A DNA stretch of 40,411 nucleotides. Origin: an uncultured Desulfovibrio sp. (GTDB lineage: Bacteria > Desulfobacterota > Desulfovibrionia > Desulfovibrionales > Desulfovibrionaceae). Below, piece by piece: positions 8,622 through 15,930 of this stretch. How positions within the stretch are numbered: position 1 is the stretch's first letter; every line of letters begins with the position of its first letter. Below the pieces are notes generated by a model, which saw only the letters and a list, made by a program, of their open reading frames with translations, searched no databases and was not told where the DNA came from. The stretch is taken from positions 1 to 40,411 of the forward strand of contig CALUWU010000009.1 in assembly GCA_944324555.1 (NCBI GenBank). Reading direction: 5' to 3'. Both the position numbers and the translations under genes were made by a program.

Positions 8622-9305
8622 ATGGACGCTCCTGCCTATCCCCTTTTCCTTTCCCTGCGCGCCAGCACCTGCCTTGTGGCCGGATTCGGCGGCGTCGGCC
8701 GCCGCAAGGTCGCGGGGCTTCTTGCCTGCGCGCCCGCCGCGGTGCATGTCTTCGACCTCGGCGAACCCGACGACGAGGAAGGGCGCGCCCTGCTGCGTCA
8801 TGCGGCCGTGCGCTTCTTCGCCCGCCCCTGTACGGAAGAGGATCTGCGCCCCTGCCGTCTGGTCTTCGCGGCCACGGGCTCCCGCGAGGAAAACGCCCGC
8901 ATCGCCGCCCTGTGCGCCCGGCTGGGGCTGATCTGCAATTGCGCTGACGCCCCCGGCGAGGGCGACATGATCGTGCCGGCCGTCGCCCGGGCGGACTGCC
9001 TGACCGCGGCCCTGAGCACCGGCGGCGGCAGTCCCGCGCTGGCGCGACGCTGGCGCGGCGAACTGGAGGCGTGGCTTGCGCCCCGCGCCCGCATGGCGCG
9101 GCTCATGAGCGAGTTGCGTCCTCTCGTTCTTGCCCTCGGCATGGATACAAGGCAAAATACGCGCATCTTTCGCACGTTGGCGGCGTCTTCCCTCCAAGAC
9201 TGCCTGGAACGCGGCGACCTGGACGGCTGCCGCGCCCTGCTGGAACAAACGCTTCCCCCGGCCCTGCGCGACCGGATAACGGAGTTGCTCGATGCTGTCG
9301 CCTGA
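8622..9305 (+). CDS. Precorrin-2 dehydrogenase / sirohydrochlorin ferrochelatase (Met8/CysG-B type)
   Basis: A 227-residue protein with the NAD-binding start typical of siroheme synthases, CLVAGFGGVGRRKVAGLL (about 18-35), and the family segments CNCADAPGEGDMIVPAV and ALSTGGGSPALARRWRGELE. It oxidises precorrin-2 to sirohydrochlorin and may insert iron. In sulfate reducers sirohydrochlorin feeds siroheme for sulfite reductase and, through the Ahb pathway, heme. First gene of a tight operon, overlapping the next by 14 bases. The ribosome site is weak, so translation may be low. It is not a fused CysG: no methyltransferase domain follows. Confidence 0.9.
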   Translation: MDAPAYPLFLSLRASTCLVAGFGGVGRRKVAGLLACAPAAVHVFDLGEPDDEEGRALLRHAAVRFFARPCTEEDLRPCRLVFAATGSREENARIAALCARLGLICNCADAPGEGDMIVPAVARADCLTAALSTGGGSPALARRWRGELEAWLAPRARMARLMSELRPLVLALGMDTRQNTRIFRTLAASSLQDCLERGDLDGCRALLEQTLPPALRDRITELLDAVA

Positions 9306-10122
9306 AACTTCCACTCTTCTGACCCTGTGCTGCTACGGCGCTTCCTCCGCCGCCGGCATCGCGGGAATGCTGCTGCGAAACGCCGCCGCCCGGCGCTGGG
9401 GCGCGTGGCTGGCCGTGGCGGGCTTTGTCTGCCAGACGCTGCTGCTGATCCTTGGCTTTCACAAGATGCTGCCCGGCGGCCTGAGCTACGGGGCGTACTT
9501 GCAGATGCTGGCCTGGTTTGTCGTCCTGTGCGGCATCGTGGGCCGCATCCGCTTCCGGCAGGAAAGTCCCCTGCTCTTCGCCGCCCCCCTGAGCCTGCTG
9601 CTTTTCGCCACCAGCGCCCTTTACCTCGGTTCGCTGGTCGTCATTCCCGCCTCGCTCAAGGCCTCGTTCTACGCCCTGCACATCGGCGCGCTTTTCCTGA
9701 GTCTCGGCTTCATTACCCTTGGCTTCGGCGCCGGCGCGCTGTTCCTCCTGCTTGAGGGGCGCATCAAGAGCAAGCAGCGCATGCAGGGATTCCTTCAGGA
9801 CATGCCCGCCCTTGCCCTGCTGGACAAGCTCAACGCCTTTACCATGCTGACCTCCTTCCCCCTGTATACGCTGGGCATCGCCGCGGGCCTGCTCTGGGCA
9901 AAGCCCGTCTTCGGCGCCGCCTTCAGCGGCGACCCCAAGGAGGTCATCAGCTTTATCGTCTGGGCCGTTCTGGCCTATGTGTTCCACGGCAGACTGTCCT
10001 GCGGCTGGCGTGGCCGCAAGCCCGCCCGCATGGCCGTGCTGATCTTCTGCCTGTGCCTGTTCTCCATCATTGTGGTGAACACTTTCATGGAAACCCACCA
10101 CGCGTTCATTCGGCAGCAGTAA
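9292..10122 (+). CDS. CcsA/HemX-like cytochrome c assembly membrane protein
   Basis: A 276-residue polytopic protein with about eight membrane segments, matching the CcsA/CcmC/HemX family. A conserved tract near the C-terminus (AVLAYVFHGRLSCGWRGRKPARMAVL) resembles the CcsA helix-and-loop region, though the canonical WWDP tract is not obvious. CcsA proteins handle heme for cytochrome c maturation; HemX relatives beside hemA modulate glutamyl-tRNA reductase levels in some bacteria. Either role fits its position directly upstream of hemA. A GGAG sequence lies a few bases before the ATG, inside the previous gene. Confidence 0.82.
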   Translation: MLSPETSTLLTLCCYGASSAAGIAGMLLRNAAARRWGAWLAVAGFVCQTLLLILGFHKMLPGGLSYGAYLQMLAWFVVLCGIVGRIRFRQESPLLFAAPLSLLLFATSALYLGSLVVIPASLKASFYALHIGALFLSLGFITLGFGAGALFLLLEGRIKSKQRMQGFLQDMPALALLDKLNAFTMLTSFPLYTLGIAAGLLWAKPVFGAAFSGDPKEVISFIVWAVLAYVFHGRLSCGWRGRKPARMAVLIFCLCLFSIIVVNTFMETHHAFIRQQ

Positions 10123-10123
10123 T

Positions 10124-11419
10124 ATGGATTGCGATATTGTTCTTGTGGGCCTCAATCACCGCACGGCCGGCGTGGACGTGCGGGAAAGATTCGCCCTTGT
10201 GGATTTCTGCGCCCCCGATACCTGGGCCGTGCCCTGTAAAGGCAACCTCAACGAATCCCTGATCCTTTCCACCTGCAACCGGGTGGAGCTGCTGGCGACG
10301 GGGTCGGGCGAGGCGGCCGAGCAACTGCTGCGCGACTGGGCCGCCGCCCGGGACGCCGATGTGGAAGAATTGCGTAACTACGTCTATATCCACAAGAATC
10401 TTGACGCGGTGCGCCATCTCTTCACCGTGGCGTCAAGCCTCGACTCCATGGTGCTGGGCGAACCCCAGATTCTCGGGCAGCTCAAGGGGGCCTATCGGAA
10501 GGCCGTGGCCGCGCACAGCGTGGGCGTCGTTCTCAACCGCCTGCTGCACAAGGCCTTTTCCGTGGCCAAGCGCGTTCGCACGGAAACCGCCGTGGCCTCC
10601 AGCGCCGTGTCCATCAGCTACGCGGCCGTCGAGCTTGCGAAGCGCATCTTCGGCGACATGCACGAGCACAGCGCCATGCTTGTCGGCGCGGGGGAAATGG
10701 CGGAGCTGGCCGCCACCCATCTGCTTCAGGCGGGCGTCCGGGAAATCATCGTCGCCAACCGCACCCTGGCGCGCGGGCAAGAGCTCGCCTCCCAGTTTCA
10801 CGGTCGGGCCATCCCCTTTGAAACCCTGCCCCAGTATCTTCACGAAGTGGATATCATCATCACCTCGACGGGTTCCCCGGAGCCCGTCATCCGCGCCCGC
10901 GATATCCGCACCGTGCTCAAGGCCCGCAAGAACAGACCCATGTTCTTCATCGATATCGCCGTGCCCCGCGATATCGACCCCGACGTCAACAGCCTTGATA
11001 ACGTCTATCTTTACGATATCGACGACCTCAAGGAAGTGGTCGAGGAAAACCTCGCCGGGCGCCGCGACGAAGCCCGCAAGGCCGAGGCCATTGTCGAGGA
11101 GGAGGTCGGTTACTTCGAGCAGTGGACGCAAAGTCTCGACGTGCAGCCGACCATCGTGGATATCATCCGGCGCGGCGAGCAGGTGGCCCAGGAAGAGGTC
11201 GCCAAGACGCTCAAGCGGCTCGGCGTCGAGGACGACGAAACCCGCGCCGCCCTCGAATGCATGGCGCACGCCATCGTCAGCAAGCTCAATCACGATCCCA
11301 TCATGTTCCTGAAAAACGGAACCATGTCGCAGGACGGCATCGCGCCGCGCATCAGCCTTGCCCGCCGCTTCTTCAACCTTGATACGGGCTGTACGGCCAA
11401 AAACGGTTCCGGAGGCTAG
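10124..11419 (+). CDS. hemA: Glutamyl-tRNA reductase
   Basis: A 431-residue enzyme that reduces glutamyl-tRNA(Glu) to glutamate-1-semialdehyde, the first committed step of tetrapyrrole synthesis. The catalytic cysteine motif LSTCNRVELL is at about 45-54. The segment LFTVASSLDSMVLGEPQILGQLK follows near 105, then the NADPH domain (LVGAGEMAELAATHLLQAG, about 187-205) and the C-terminal dimerisation helix region. It begins one base after the CcsA-like gene ends, so translation is probably coupled. Together with precorrin-2 dehydrogenase it supplies siroheme and heme. Confidence 0.96.
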   Translation: MDCDIVLVGLNHRTAGVDVRERFALVDFCAPDTWAVPCKGNLNESLILSTCNRVELLATGSGEAAEQLLRDWAAARDADVEELRNYVYIHKNLDAVRHLFTVASSLDSMVLGEPQILGQLKGAYRKAVAAHSVGVVLNRLLHKAFSVAKRVRTETAVASSAVSISYAAVELAKRIFGDMHEHSAMLVGAGEMAELAATHLLQAGVREIIVANRTLARGQELASQFHGRAIPFETLPQYLHEVDIIITSTGSPEPVIRARDIRTVLKARKNRPMFFIDIAVPRDIDPDVNSLDNVYLYDIDDLKEVVEENLAGRRDEARKAEAIVEEEVGYFEQWTQSLDVQPTIVDIIRRGEQVAQEEVAKTLKRLGVEDDETRAALECMAHAIVSKLNHDPIMFLKNGTMSQDGIAPRISLARRFFNLDTGCTAKNGSGG

Positions 11420-11425
11420 TTTCCC

Positions 11426-11761
11426 ATGCGCTCCTACCTCGTTGACGATATTCCAGAAGACAAGATGACGGCCCTTGCCGCCTCCCTTGATGCCCGTGGG
11501 CTGGCCGCAAGCCTGCCCGGCCTCTACTGGCTGCCCCTGCCTGATGAGCTGCTGACGCCCCTGCAACGGGAACACGCCGCCGAATGCGGCCCCCACGTCA
11601 TGGCTCTTGAGCTGCTGGACGGCGCCGTCAAGCTCGAATTTCTCGTCCGCGCCCGGGGCCGTCTCCGCTGCGACTGCGTCGGCTATGCCGATCCCGGCGT
11701 CCGCGATCGGATGATCGCCAGTCTCGACAGCCTGCTCCTTGACGCCGGAATCGCGGGGTAG
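11426..11761 (+). CDS. Small unknown protein at the end of the heme operon
   Basis: A 111-residue protein of mixed alpha/beta character with no recognised domain. It starts MRSYLVDDIPEDKMTAL and contains a Cys pair near the C-terminus (LRCDCVGYADPG). It begins six bases after hemA and keeps the operon's codon use, so it is probably genuine and co-transcribed. An accessory role in tetrapyrrole metabolism is possible but purely positional. A 24-bp hairpin follows 18 bases after its stop. Confidence 0.7.
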   Translation: MRSYLVDDIPEDKMTALAASLDARGLAASLPGLYWLPLPDELLTPLQREHAAECGPHVMALELLDGAVKLEFLVRARGRLRCDCVGYADPGVRDRMIASLDSLLLDAGIAG

Positions 11762-11778
11762 GAGACGTTTGTGATTTC

Positions 11779-11834
11779 TTGAGGGGGAGGGGGAAACTTT
11801 TTCCAGCGGAAAAAAGTTTCCCCCTCCCCCTCAA
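11779..11834. terminator. Dispersed long-hairpin repeat, copy 3; heme operon terminator
   Basis: TTGAGGGGGAGGGGGAAAC.. (left arm from 11779) pairs with ..GTTTCCCCCTCCCCCTCAA (right arm to 11834) in a stem of about 24 bp. It lies directly behind the operon and shares the family's outer arms. Confidence 0.7.
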
Positions 11835-11988
11835 ACTCCCCTTCCCTCTTCAAAAACCGCTTGTCTGATCGCTCCGCCTCGCGGCCGGCGCGTCCGGCGT
11901 CCCCTTTCCCGCCGTCCCCCGGCAAGCCGCGCGGAAGTTTCCGAACGGAGCCGCCCGCCGTCTCCTTCCCGAAACGCAAAAGAAGTGC

Positions 11989-13059
11989 ATGAAAGAGACG
12001 CTCGCCTCCCCTGAAGAAGAAAAAAAAGCGGCCCGTCTGGCGCATAGCGCGGCGCAGGCCTGCGACAGGCTTGGCATGACGCGGGGGGTGGGGCTGCTGC
12101 TGGCGGTTTCCGGCGGAGCGGATTCTCTGGCGCTGGCCGCCCTTCTCTCGCGCCTCGCACCCGCGCGGCAATGGCGATTATGGGCGCTGACCGTCGATCA
12201 TGGTCTGCGCCCCGGCGCCTCCGAAGACGCCCGGCACGCCGCCGCCGTCTGCGAAAGCCTGAATATCCCCTGCCGCGTCGTCGCCGTGGACGTTCCCCGC
12301 CATCGCCGTCAGGGCGAAGGCGTGGAAGAAGCCGCGCGCCGTCTGCGGTATGCGGCGCTGGAAGACGAACGGCAACGCCTTCAGGCCGACTGGATTGCGC
12401 TGGGGCACCACCTCGGCGACGCCGAGGAAGACATGCTTCTGCGGCTGCTGCGCGGCGCCGGCTGGCCCGCCCTTCGCGGCATGGCCGCCCGCGACGATGA
12501 ACGCCGTCTGCTGCGCCCGCTCCTCACCATCCCCCCCGACGCGCTGCGCCGCTACCTGCAAAGCCGCGACATTCGCTGGCGGGAAGACGAAAGCAACGAC
12601 GATGCCCGCTTTACCAGAAACCGCGTCCGGCATACCCTGCTGCCTCTCATGCGCGCGGAAAACCCCGCCCTTTCCGAGGCTCTGACGCGCCTGCGCCGTC
12701 TTGCCGATCTCGACGCCGATTTCTGGGAACAGCACCTGAACGCCGCCCTTGCCGCAGCCCCCTGGCAGGACGACGGCGCAAGCATCTTCCTGCCCCGCGC
12801 CCTCCTGCGCCCCCTGCATCCCGCAGCCCGCCTGCGTCTCTTTCATCGCGCCGTCCAGACCCTTGCCCGACGCCACGGCGGACAAGCCCGCCACGACACC
12901 CTGACAGCCCTCGAACGCGCCTGCGCGGAAGGTCGCGGCGGTCTCCTCTTCCAGCTCCCCGGCCCCATTTTCGCCGAACTCCGCCGGGGAAACGTTCGTT
13001 TCTTCGTCCAGTCCCGCAAAACGCTCTCTCCGGAAAGAGACGCGCCCGCCGCCCCGTGA
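11989..13059 (+). CDS. tilS: tRNA(Ile)-lysidine synthase
   Basis: A 356-residue N-type PP-loop ATP pyrophosphatase that converts cytidine 34 of tRNA-Ile(CAU) to lysidine, giving AUA decoding. The PP-loop SGGADS is at 41-46, followed by LTVDHGLRPGA, ARRLRYAALE, LGHHLGDAEEDMLLRLLRGAG and NRVRHTLLPLM, all in TilS order. The C-terminal region is short compared with E. coli TilS. The ribosome site is weak (AGAAG). It is isolated between two repeat-rich spacers. Confidence 0.93.
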   Translation: MKETLASPEEEKKAARLAHSAAQACDRLGMTRGVGLLLAVSGGADSLALAALLSRLAPARQWRLWALTVDHGLRPGASEDARHAAAVCESLNIPCRVVAVDVPRHRRQGEGVEEAARRLRYAALEDERQRLQADWIALGHHLGDAEEDMLLRLLRGAGWPALRGMAARDDERRLLRPLLTIPPDALRRYLQSRDIRWREDESNDDARFTRNRVRHTLLPLMRAENPALSEALTRLRRLADLDADFWEQHLNAALAAAPWQDDGASIFLPRALLRPLHPAARLRLFHRAVQTLARRHGGQARHDTLTALERACAEGRGGLLFQLPGPIFAELRRGNVRFFVQSRKTLSPERDAPAAP

Positions 13060-13083
13060 TCATCCTCCCGAAAACAAAAGAGC

Positions 13084-13164
13084 GCCTTCCGTCAGTCGGA
13101 AAACGCTCTTCAAAAAAAACATCTTGCCCGCAACGCCGCATCCTCCCGAATAACACGCGCTGGG
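13084..13164 (+). repeat. Direct repeat flanking the toxin locus, left copy
   Basis: Bases 13084-13118 are identical to 13600-13634 (35 nt), and 13133-13164 are identical to 13706-13737 (32 nt). The first block forms a hairpin (TTCCG/CGGAA inside GAGCG/CGCTC) that is followed by a T-rich tract on the minus strand. Confidence 0.85.
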
Positions 13165-13252
13165 AAGTGAAACACTCTAAAAAAACGTGGAGGAAAATAG
13201 TCCCTTTGCTGACATCTCAGAGGGAGACTTGCCAAAGACAGCGGTAATAGCT

Positions 13253-13292
13253 AAAAAAGAAGGGCAAGAGATGCTCGCAACACCCCTTGCCC
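13253..13292 (-). terminator. Terminator of the toxin mRNA
   Basis: On the minus strand GGGCAAG (13292-13286) pairs with CTTGCCC (13268-13262) and is followed by TTCTTTTTT. It would end the transcript near 13253, giving an mRNA of about 240 nt. Confidence 0.7.
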
Positions 13293-13294
13293 GT

Positions 13295-13309
13295 GGGACA
13301 GCTCCCCGG
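13295..13309 (-). promoter_or_regulatory. 3' element complementary to the toxin mRNA 5' end
   Basis: In the minus transcript CCGGGGAGCUGUCCC (13309-13295) can pair with all 15 bases of the predicted 5' end (13490-13476), with one G-U pair. This resembles the 5'-3' lock (fbi) of hok mRNA and the long-range interaction in aapA mRNAs. Confidence 0.65.
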
Positions 13310-13332
13310 AGATTCCAATCTCACAAGTTTTC

Positions 13333-13366
13333 TGCCCCTGTAGAAGGTCCAGCTCCTACAGGGGCA
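13333..13366. other. 11-bp perfect hairpin in the toxin 3' UTR
   Basis: TGCCCCTGTAG (13333-13343) pairs with CTACAGGGGCA (13356-13366), with an extra AAGTT/AACTT match outside. It lies six bases beyond the toxin stop and is not followed by a T tract, so it is likelier a structural or stability element than a terminator. Confidence 0.7.
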
Positions 13367-13371
13367 ACTTG

Positions 13372-13458
13372 TTATCTACGGTTCAACCAGTAGGTAAACA
13401 AGGCCACCATGACGCCCGCCACGACTTGCGCGACTGCGTCCAGTAGGAACTGCTCCAT
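13372..13458 (-). CDS. 28-residue hydrophobic peptide, putative type I toxin
   Basis: The peptide starts MEQFLLDAVAQVVAG and ends FTYWLNRR. It is a single membrane-length helix (about residues 4-24) with an acidic N-terminal side and a basic C-terminal tail, as in Fst, TisB and other pore-forming type I toxins. I do not recognise the family. An AAAGGAGG ribosome site lies 7 bases before the ATG, far stronger than those of most genes here. In the mRNA this site is closed by a hairpin (GGACAgcTCTCC / GGAGgtTGTCC, 13489-13461). A predicted antisense RNA and a 5'-3' lock suggest tight repression. The coding potential rests on the ribosome site, composition and surrounding RNA structure. Confidence 0.72.
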   Translation of the reverse strand: MEQFLLDAVAQVVAGVMVALFTYWLNRR

Positions 13459-13501
13459 GTGGACAACCTCCTTTACCGGAGAGCTGTCCCTGGATTTTTT
13501 T
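13403..13501 (+). ncRNA. Predicted antisense RNA (antitoxin) opposite the toxin start
   Basis: On the plus strand a nested hairpin (GGACA..CTCC tttacc GGAG..TGTCC, 13461-13489) is followed by seven Ts (13495-13501), a textbook intrinsic terminator. A transcript ending here would be antisense to the toxin 5' UTR, ribosome site and first codons. A possible promoter is TTGTTA (13369-13374) with a weak TAGGTA (13391-13396), so the 5' end is approximate. Terminator strong, promoter weak. Confidence 0.6.
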
Positions 13502-13525
13502 AGCGAGGCCGTGCAGCGGATGCAA
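13497..13525 (-). promoter_or_regulatory. Promoter of the toxin mRNA
   Basis: On the minus strand TTGCAT (13525-13520), a 17-base spacer and TAAAAA (13502-13497). The expected start is near 13490, exactly at GGGACAGC, the 5' strand of both the ribosome-site hairpin and the 5'-3' lock. The -10 overlaps the antisense T tract. Confidence 0.6.
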
Positions 13526-13545
13526 GGTCTCCTGGAGTATTTTCA

Positions 13546-13570
13546 GTTTGAAACGCGTTGCGTTTCAAAC
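13546..13570. other. Perfect 11-bp hairpin upstream of the toxin
   Basis: GTTTGAAACGC (13546-13556), loop GTT, GCGTTTCAAAC (13560-13570). It lies just upstream of the toxin promoter and could be an operator or a boundary element. Its GCGTTTCA core resembles the hairpin after ychF at 28218. Confidence 0.5.
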
Positions 13571-13599
13571 CATACGGCCTGACGCTTCGCGGAAAGAGT

Positions 13600-13737
13600 G
13601 CCTTCCGTCAGTCGGAAAACGCTCTTCAAAAAAATCTTGCCCGCGCCCTTGTCCACGCCCCCGCCGGGGGACGGCGGCCCGCGGAACGCCTCTCGCGCTC
13701 CCGCGACGCCGCATCCTCCCGAATAACACGCGCTGGG
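13600..13737 (+). repeat. Direct repeat flanking the toxin locus, right copy
   Basis: Second copy of the two blocks at 13084-13118 and 13133-13164. Here they are separated by about 70 bases, containing cttgtccacgccccc..ctcgcgctcc, which are absent from the left copy. Confidence 0.85.
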
Positions 13738-13975
13738 GAAGGGATGGGGGGCTTGGTAGGGTCAGGACTCATTATCAAGATAAGTTTTCTGCGGGCCAAC
13801 ACACAAAAAAATACATATATTACATTAAACAACGTCCATCTTTACCTGTCAGTACATTATGCGCGTGTTTTGGGGAAGATGGGGGAGTTTGAGGGGGAAG
13901 AAACCCCTTTTTGCCGCAAGCAAAAGGGGTTTCTTCCCCCTCAAGAAAACCGTAATGACTCCTGACCCTAAACAG
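13725..13975. repeat. Dispersed long-hairpin repeat, copy 4; dxs 3' end
   Basis: The most complete copy: lead-in GCGCTGGGGAAGGGATGGGG, then the conserved block (13828-13888; GTCCATCTTTACCTGTCAG, ATTATGCGCG), then a stem of about 25 bp at 13889-13944 and the tail CGTAATGACTCCTGACCCT. It lies 17 bases beyond the dxs stop and probably ends that operon on the minus strand. Confidence 0.75.
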
Positions 13976-13991
13976 GTGGAAAATCAGTCTC

Positions 13992-15929
13992 TTATTCTTT
14001 CCAGTCAAGCAGCTCTTCGACGGCGGCGGCGATGTGGCTGGAGCGGATGCCGGCGGCTTCGCGCAGGCGGGTCTGGCTGCCGTGCTCCACGAAGGCGTCG
14101 CCGATGCCCATGCGGCGGATGCGCTGGCCGTTCAGCAGGTTATGGTCGTTGAGGAATTCCAGCACGGCGGAACCGAAGCCGCCGGCAAGACAGCCTTCCT
14201 CCACGATGACTATCCGCCGGAAACGCCGGGCGATATCGACGAGCTGGGCTTCCGGCAGGGGCTTGAGCCAGACGGGGTCAAAGACCAGCGGGGTGACGCC
14301 GCGACTTTCGGCCACCTTGGCGGCGGCGCGCATGGCGGCGTGTACGCGGCTGCCAACGGCAATGACGGCGACGTCGCTGCCTTCCAGCAGGTACTCGCCC
14401 TTGCCGACGGGCAGGATTCTGGGATCGCCGGGCATGGGCACGCCGTAGCCGGCGCCGCGCGGGTAGCGGATGGCGCAGGGGCCGGGGAGCGAAAAGGCGG
14501 AAGCCAGACAATGCCGGAGCTGTTCCTCGTCGCGCGGCGCCAGAAGAGACATATTCGGAATATGACGCAGATAGGCGATATCAAAAACGCCGTGATGCGT
14601 CGCGCCGTCCTCGCCCACCAGCCCGGCGCGGTCGATGCAGAAGGTGACGGGCAGATTTTGCAGACAGACGTCGTGCACAATCTGATCGTAGGCGCGCTGG
14701 AGGAAGGTCGAATAGATGGCCACGGCCGGGCGGTAGCCCTGACAGGCGAGACCGGCCGCGAAGGTTACGGCATGCTGCTCGCAGATGCCGACGTCCACGA
14801 AGCGTTCGGGAAAACGCTCCTGAAAGGCGTTGGTTCCGGTGCCTTCGGGCATGGCGGCGGTAATGGCGATGATGCGCTTGTCCTGCGCGGCCAGATCCAC
14901 CAGCGTCTTGCCGAAGATTGCGGTAAAGGAGGGCACGGCGCCCTTGCCGGGAATGATGGGCATGCCCGTTTCGGGGTGGAAGTGCCCCACGCCGTGAAAA
15001 TGCACGGGATCCTGCTCGGCCGGGGCGTAGCCCTTGCCCTTGCGGGTGCGCACATGCAGGAGAACCGGGCCGTCTTCCACGGCGGCGGCCATTTGCAGAT
15101 GGCGGCGCAGGGCCGGGATATCGTGACCGTTGACCGGCCCGATGTAGGTAAAACGGAAGGCCTCGAAGAGCATGCCCGGGGTGAAGAACGACTTGAAGCT
15201 CCATTCGCCGCGCATGGCGTATTCCGCCAGCTTGTTGCCGATGCGGGGAATGGCGCGCAGCAGGGCGAGAACGTCCTTGCGGGCCTGCCGCACCCAGCGG
15301 CGGGAAAGCGTTCTGCTCAAGAAGCGGGAGAGCGCGCCCACGTTGGGCGAAATGGAGATTTCGTTATCGTTGAGCACGACGATAAGGCGGCGCCCCATGT
15401 GCCCGGCGAGGTTGAGACCTTCAAAGGCTTCGCCGCCGGTGAGGGAGCCGTCGCCGATGACGGCGACGACATGGTGGCGCAGCCCGGAGAGGTCGCGGGC
15501 GAGGGCCATGCCGAGAGCGGCGGAAATGGACGTTGAGGAATGGCCGACGCCGAAGTGATCGTAGGGGCTTTCCGTTCTGCGGGGGAAACCGGAGATGCCG
15601 CCCCACTGCCGCAGGGAGGGGAAGACGTCGCGCCGTCCGGTCAGGAGCTTGTAGGCGTAGGCCTGATGGCCCACGTCCCAGATCAGCTTGTCCTCTTCAA
15701 AGTTGAAGCAGGCCAGCAGGGCCAGGGTCAGATCGGTCACGCCCAGCGAGGGGGCCAGATGGCCGCCCGTGCGGGAAACGACGTCCACGATGCGGCGGCG
15801 CACCTCTTCCGCCAGTTGCGCGAGCTGGGCGTCCGAGAATTTTGCTATATCCGCCGGCGAGGAGACGCTTTCCAGCAGCGGGCAGGGACTCAGGGCCGCG
15901 TCCGGCTCATGGGAAGGAGACTGAGACAT
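13992..15929 (-). CDS. dxs: 1-deoxy-D-xylulose-5-phosphate synthase
   Basis: A 645-residue thiamine diphosphate enzyme that condenses pyruvate and glyceraldehyde 3-phosphate, the first step of the MEP isoprenoid pathway. The ThDP motif GDGSLTGGEAFEGLNLAG is near residue 160. The transketolase pyrimidine domain follows (FCIDRAGLVGEDGATHHGVFD, about 430-450), and the C-terminal domain is intact. Last gene of xseA-M23-xseB-ispA-dxs, starting one base after the ispA stop. The same window encodes two further isoprenoid enzymes, IspA and IspG. A long hairpin repeat follows. Confidence 0.96.
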   Translation of the reverse strand: MSQSPSHEPDAALSPCPLLESVSSPADIAKFSDAQLAQLAEEVRRRIVDVVSRTGGHLAPSLGVTDLTLALLACFNFEEDKLIWDVGHQAYAYKLLTGRRDVFPSLRQWGGISGFPRRTESPYDHFGVGHSSTSISAALGMALARDLSGLRHHVVAVIGDGSLTGGEAFEGLNLAGHMGRRLIVVLNDNEISISPNVGALSRFLSRTLSRRWVRQARKDVLALLRAIPRIGNKLAEYAMRGEWSFKSFFTPGMLFEAFRFTYIGPVNGHDIPALRRHLQMAAAVEDGPVLLHVRTRKGKGYAPAEQDPVHFHGVGHFHPETGMPIIPGKGAVPSFTAIFGKTLVDLAAQDKRIIAITAAMPEGTGTNAFQERFPERFVDVGICEQHAVTFAAGLACQGYRPAVAIYSTFLQRAYDQIVHDVCLQNLPVTFCIDRAGLVGEDGATHHGVFDIAYLRHIPNMSLLAPRDEEQLRHCLASAFSLPGPCAIRYPRGAGYGVPMPGDPRILPVGKGEYLLEGSDVAVIAVGSRVHAAMRAAAKVAESRGVTPLVFDPVWLKPLPEAQLVDIARRFRRIVIVEEGCLAGGFGSAVLEFLNDHNLLNGQRIRRMGIGDAFVEHGSQTRLREAAGIRSSHIAAAVEELLDWKE

Positions 15930-15930
15930 A

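Larger units (their letters stand above)
13060..13991. other. Accessory island between tilS and dxs
   Basis: This 930-base stretch holds a small toxin-antitoxin-like locus (13253-13525), bracketing direct repeats, a short hairpin at 13546-13570 and a dispersed hairpin repeat at 13725-13975. Its base composition is visibly more AT-rich than the neighbours between about 13170 and 13560. Longer open frames here are repeat sequence read in chance frames. Confidence 0.7.

Noticed and set aside
13333-13366. Reading the 11-bp hairpin as the toxin mRNA terminator
   Set aside because: No T tract follows on either strand, while a better terminator with TTCTTTTTT lies further on at 13253-13292.
13548-13965. 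Two overlapping plus-strand open frames of 114-135 codons
   Set aside because: They run through the direct repeat and the long-hairpin repeat; the same text recurs in other spacers, so it is not protein-coding.
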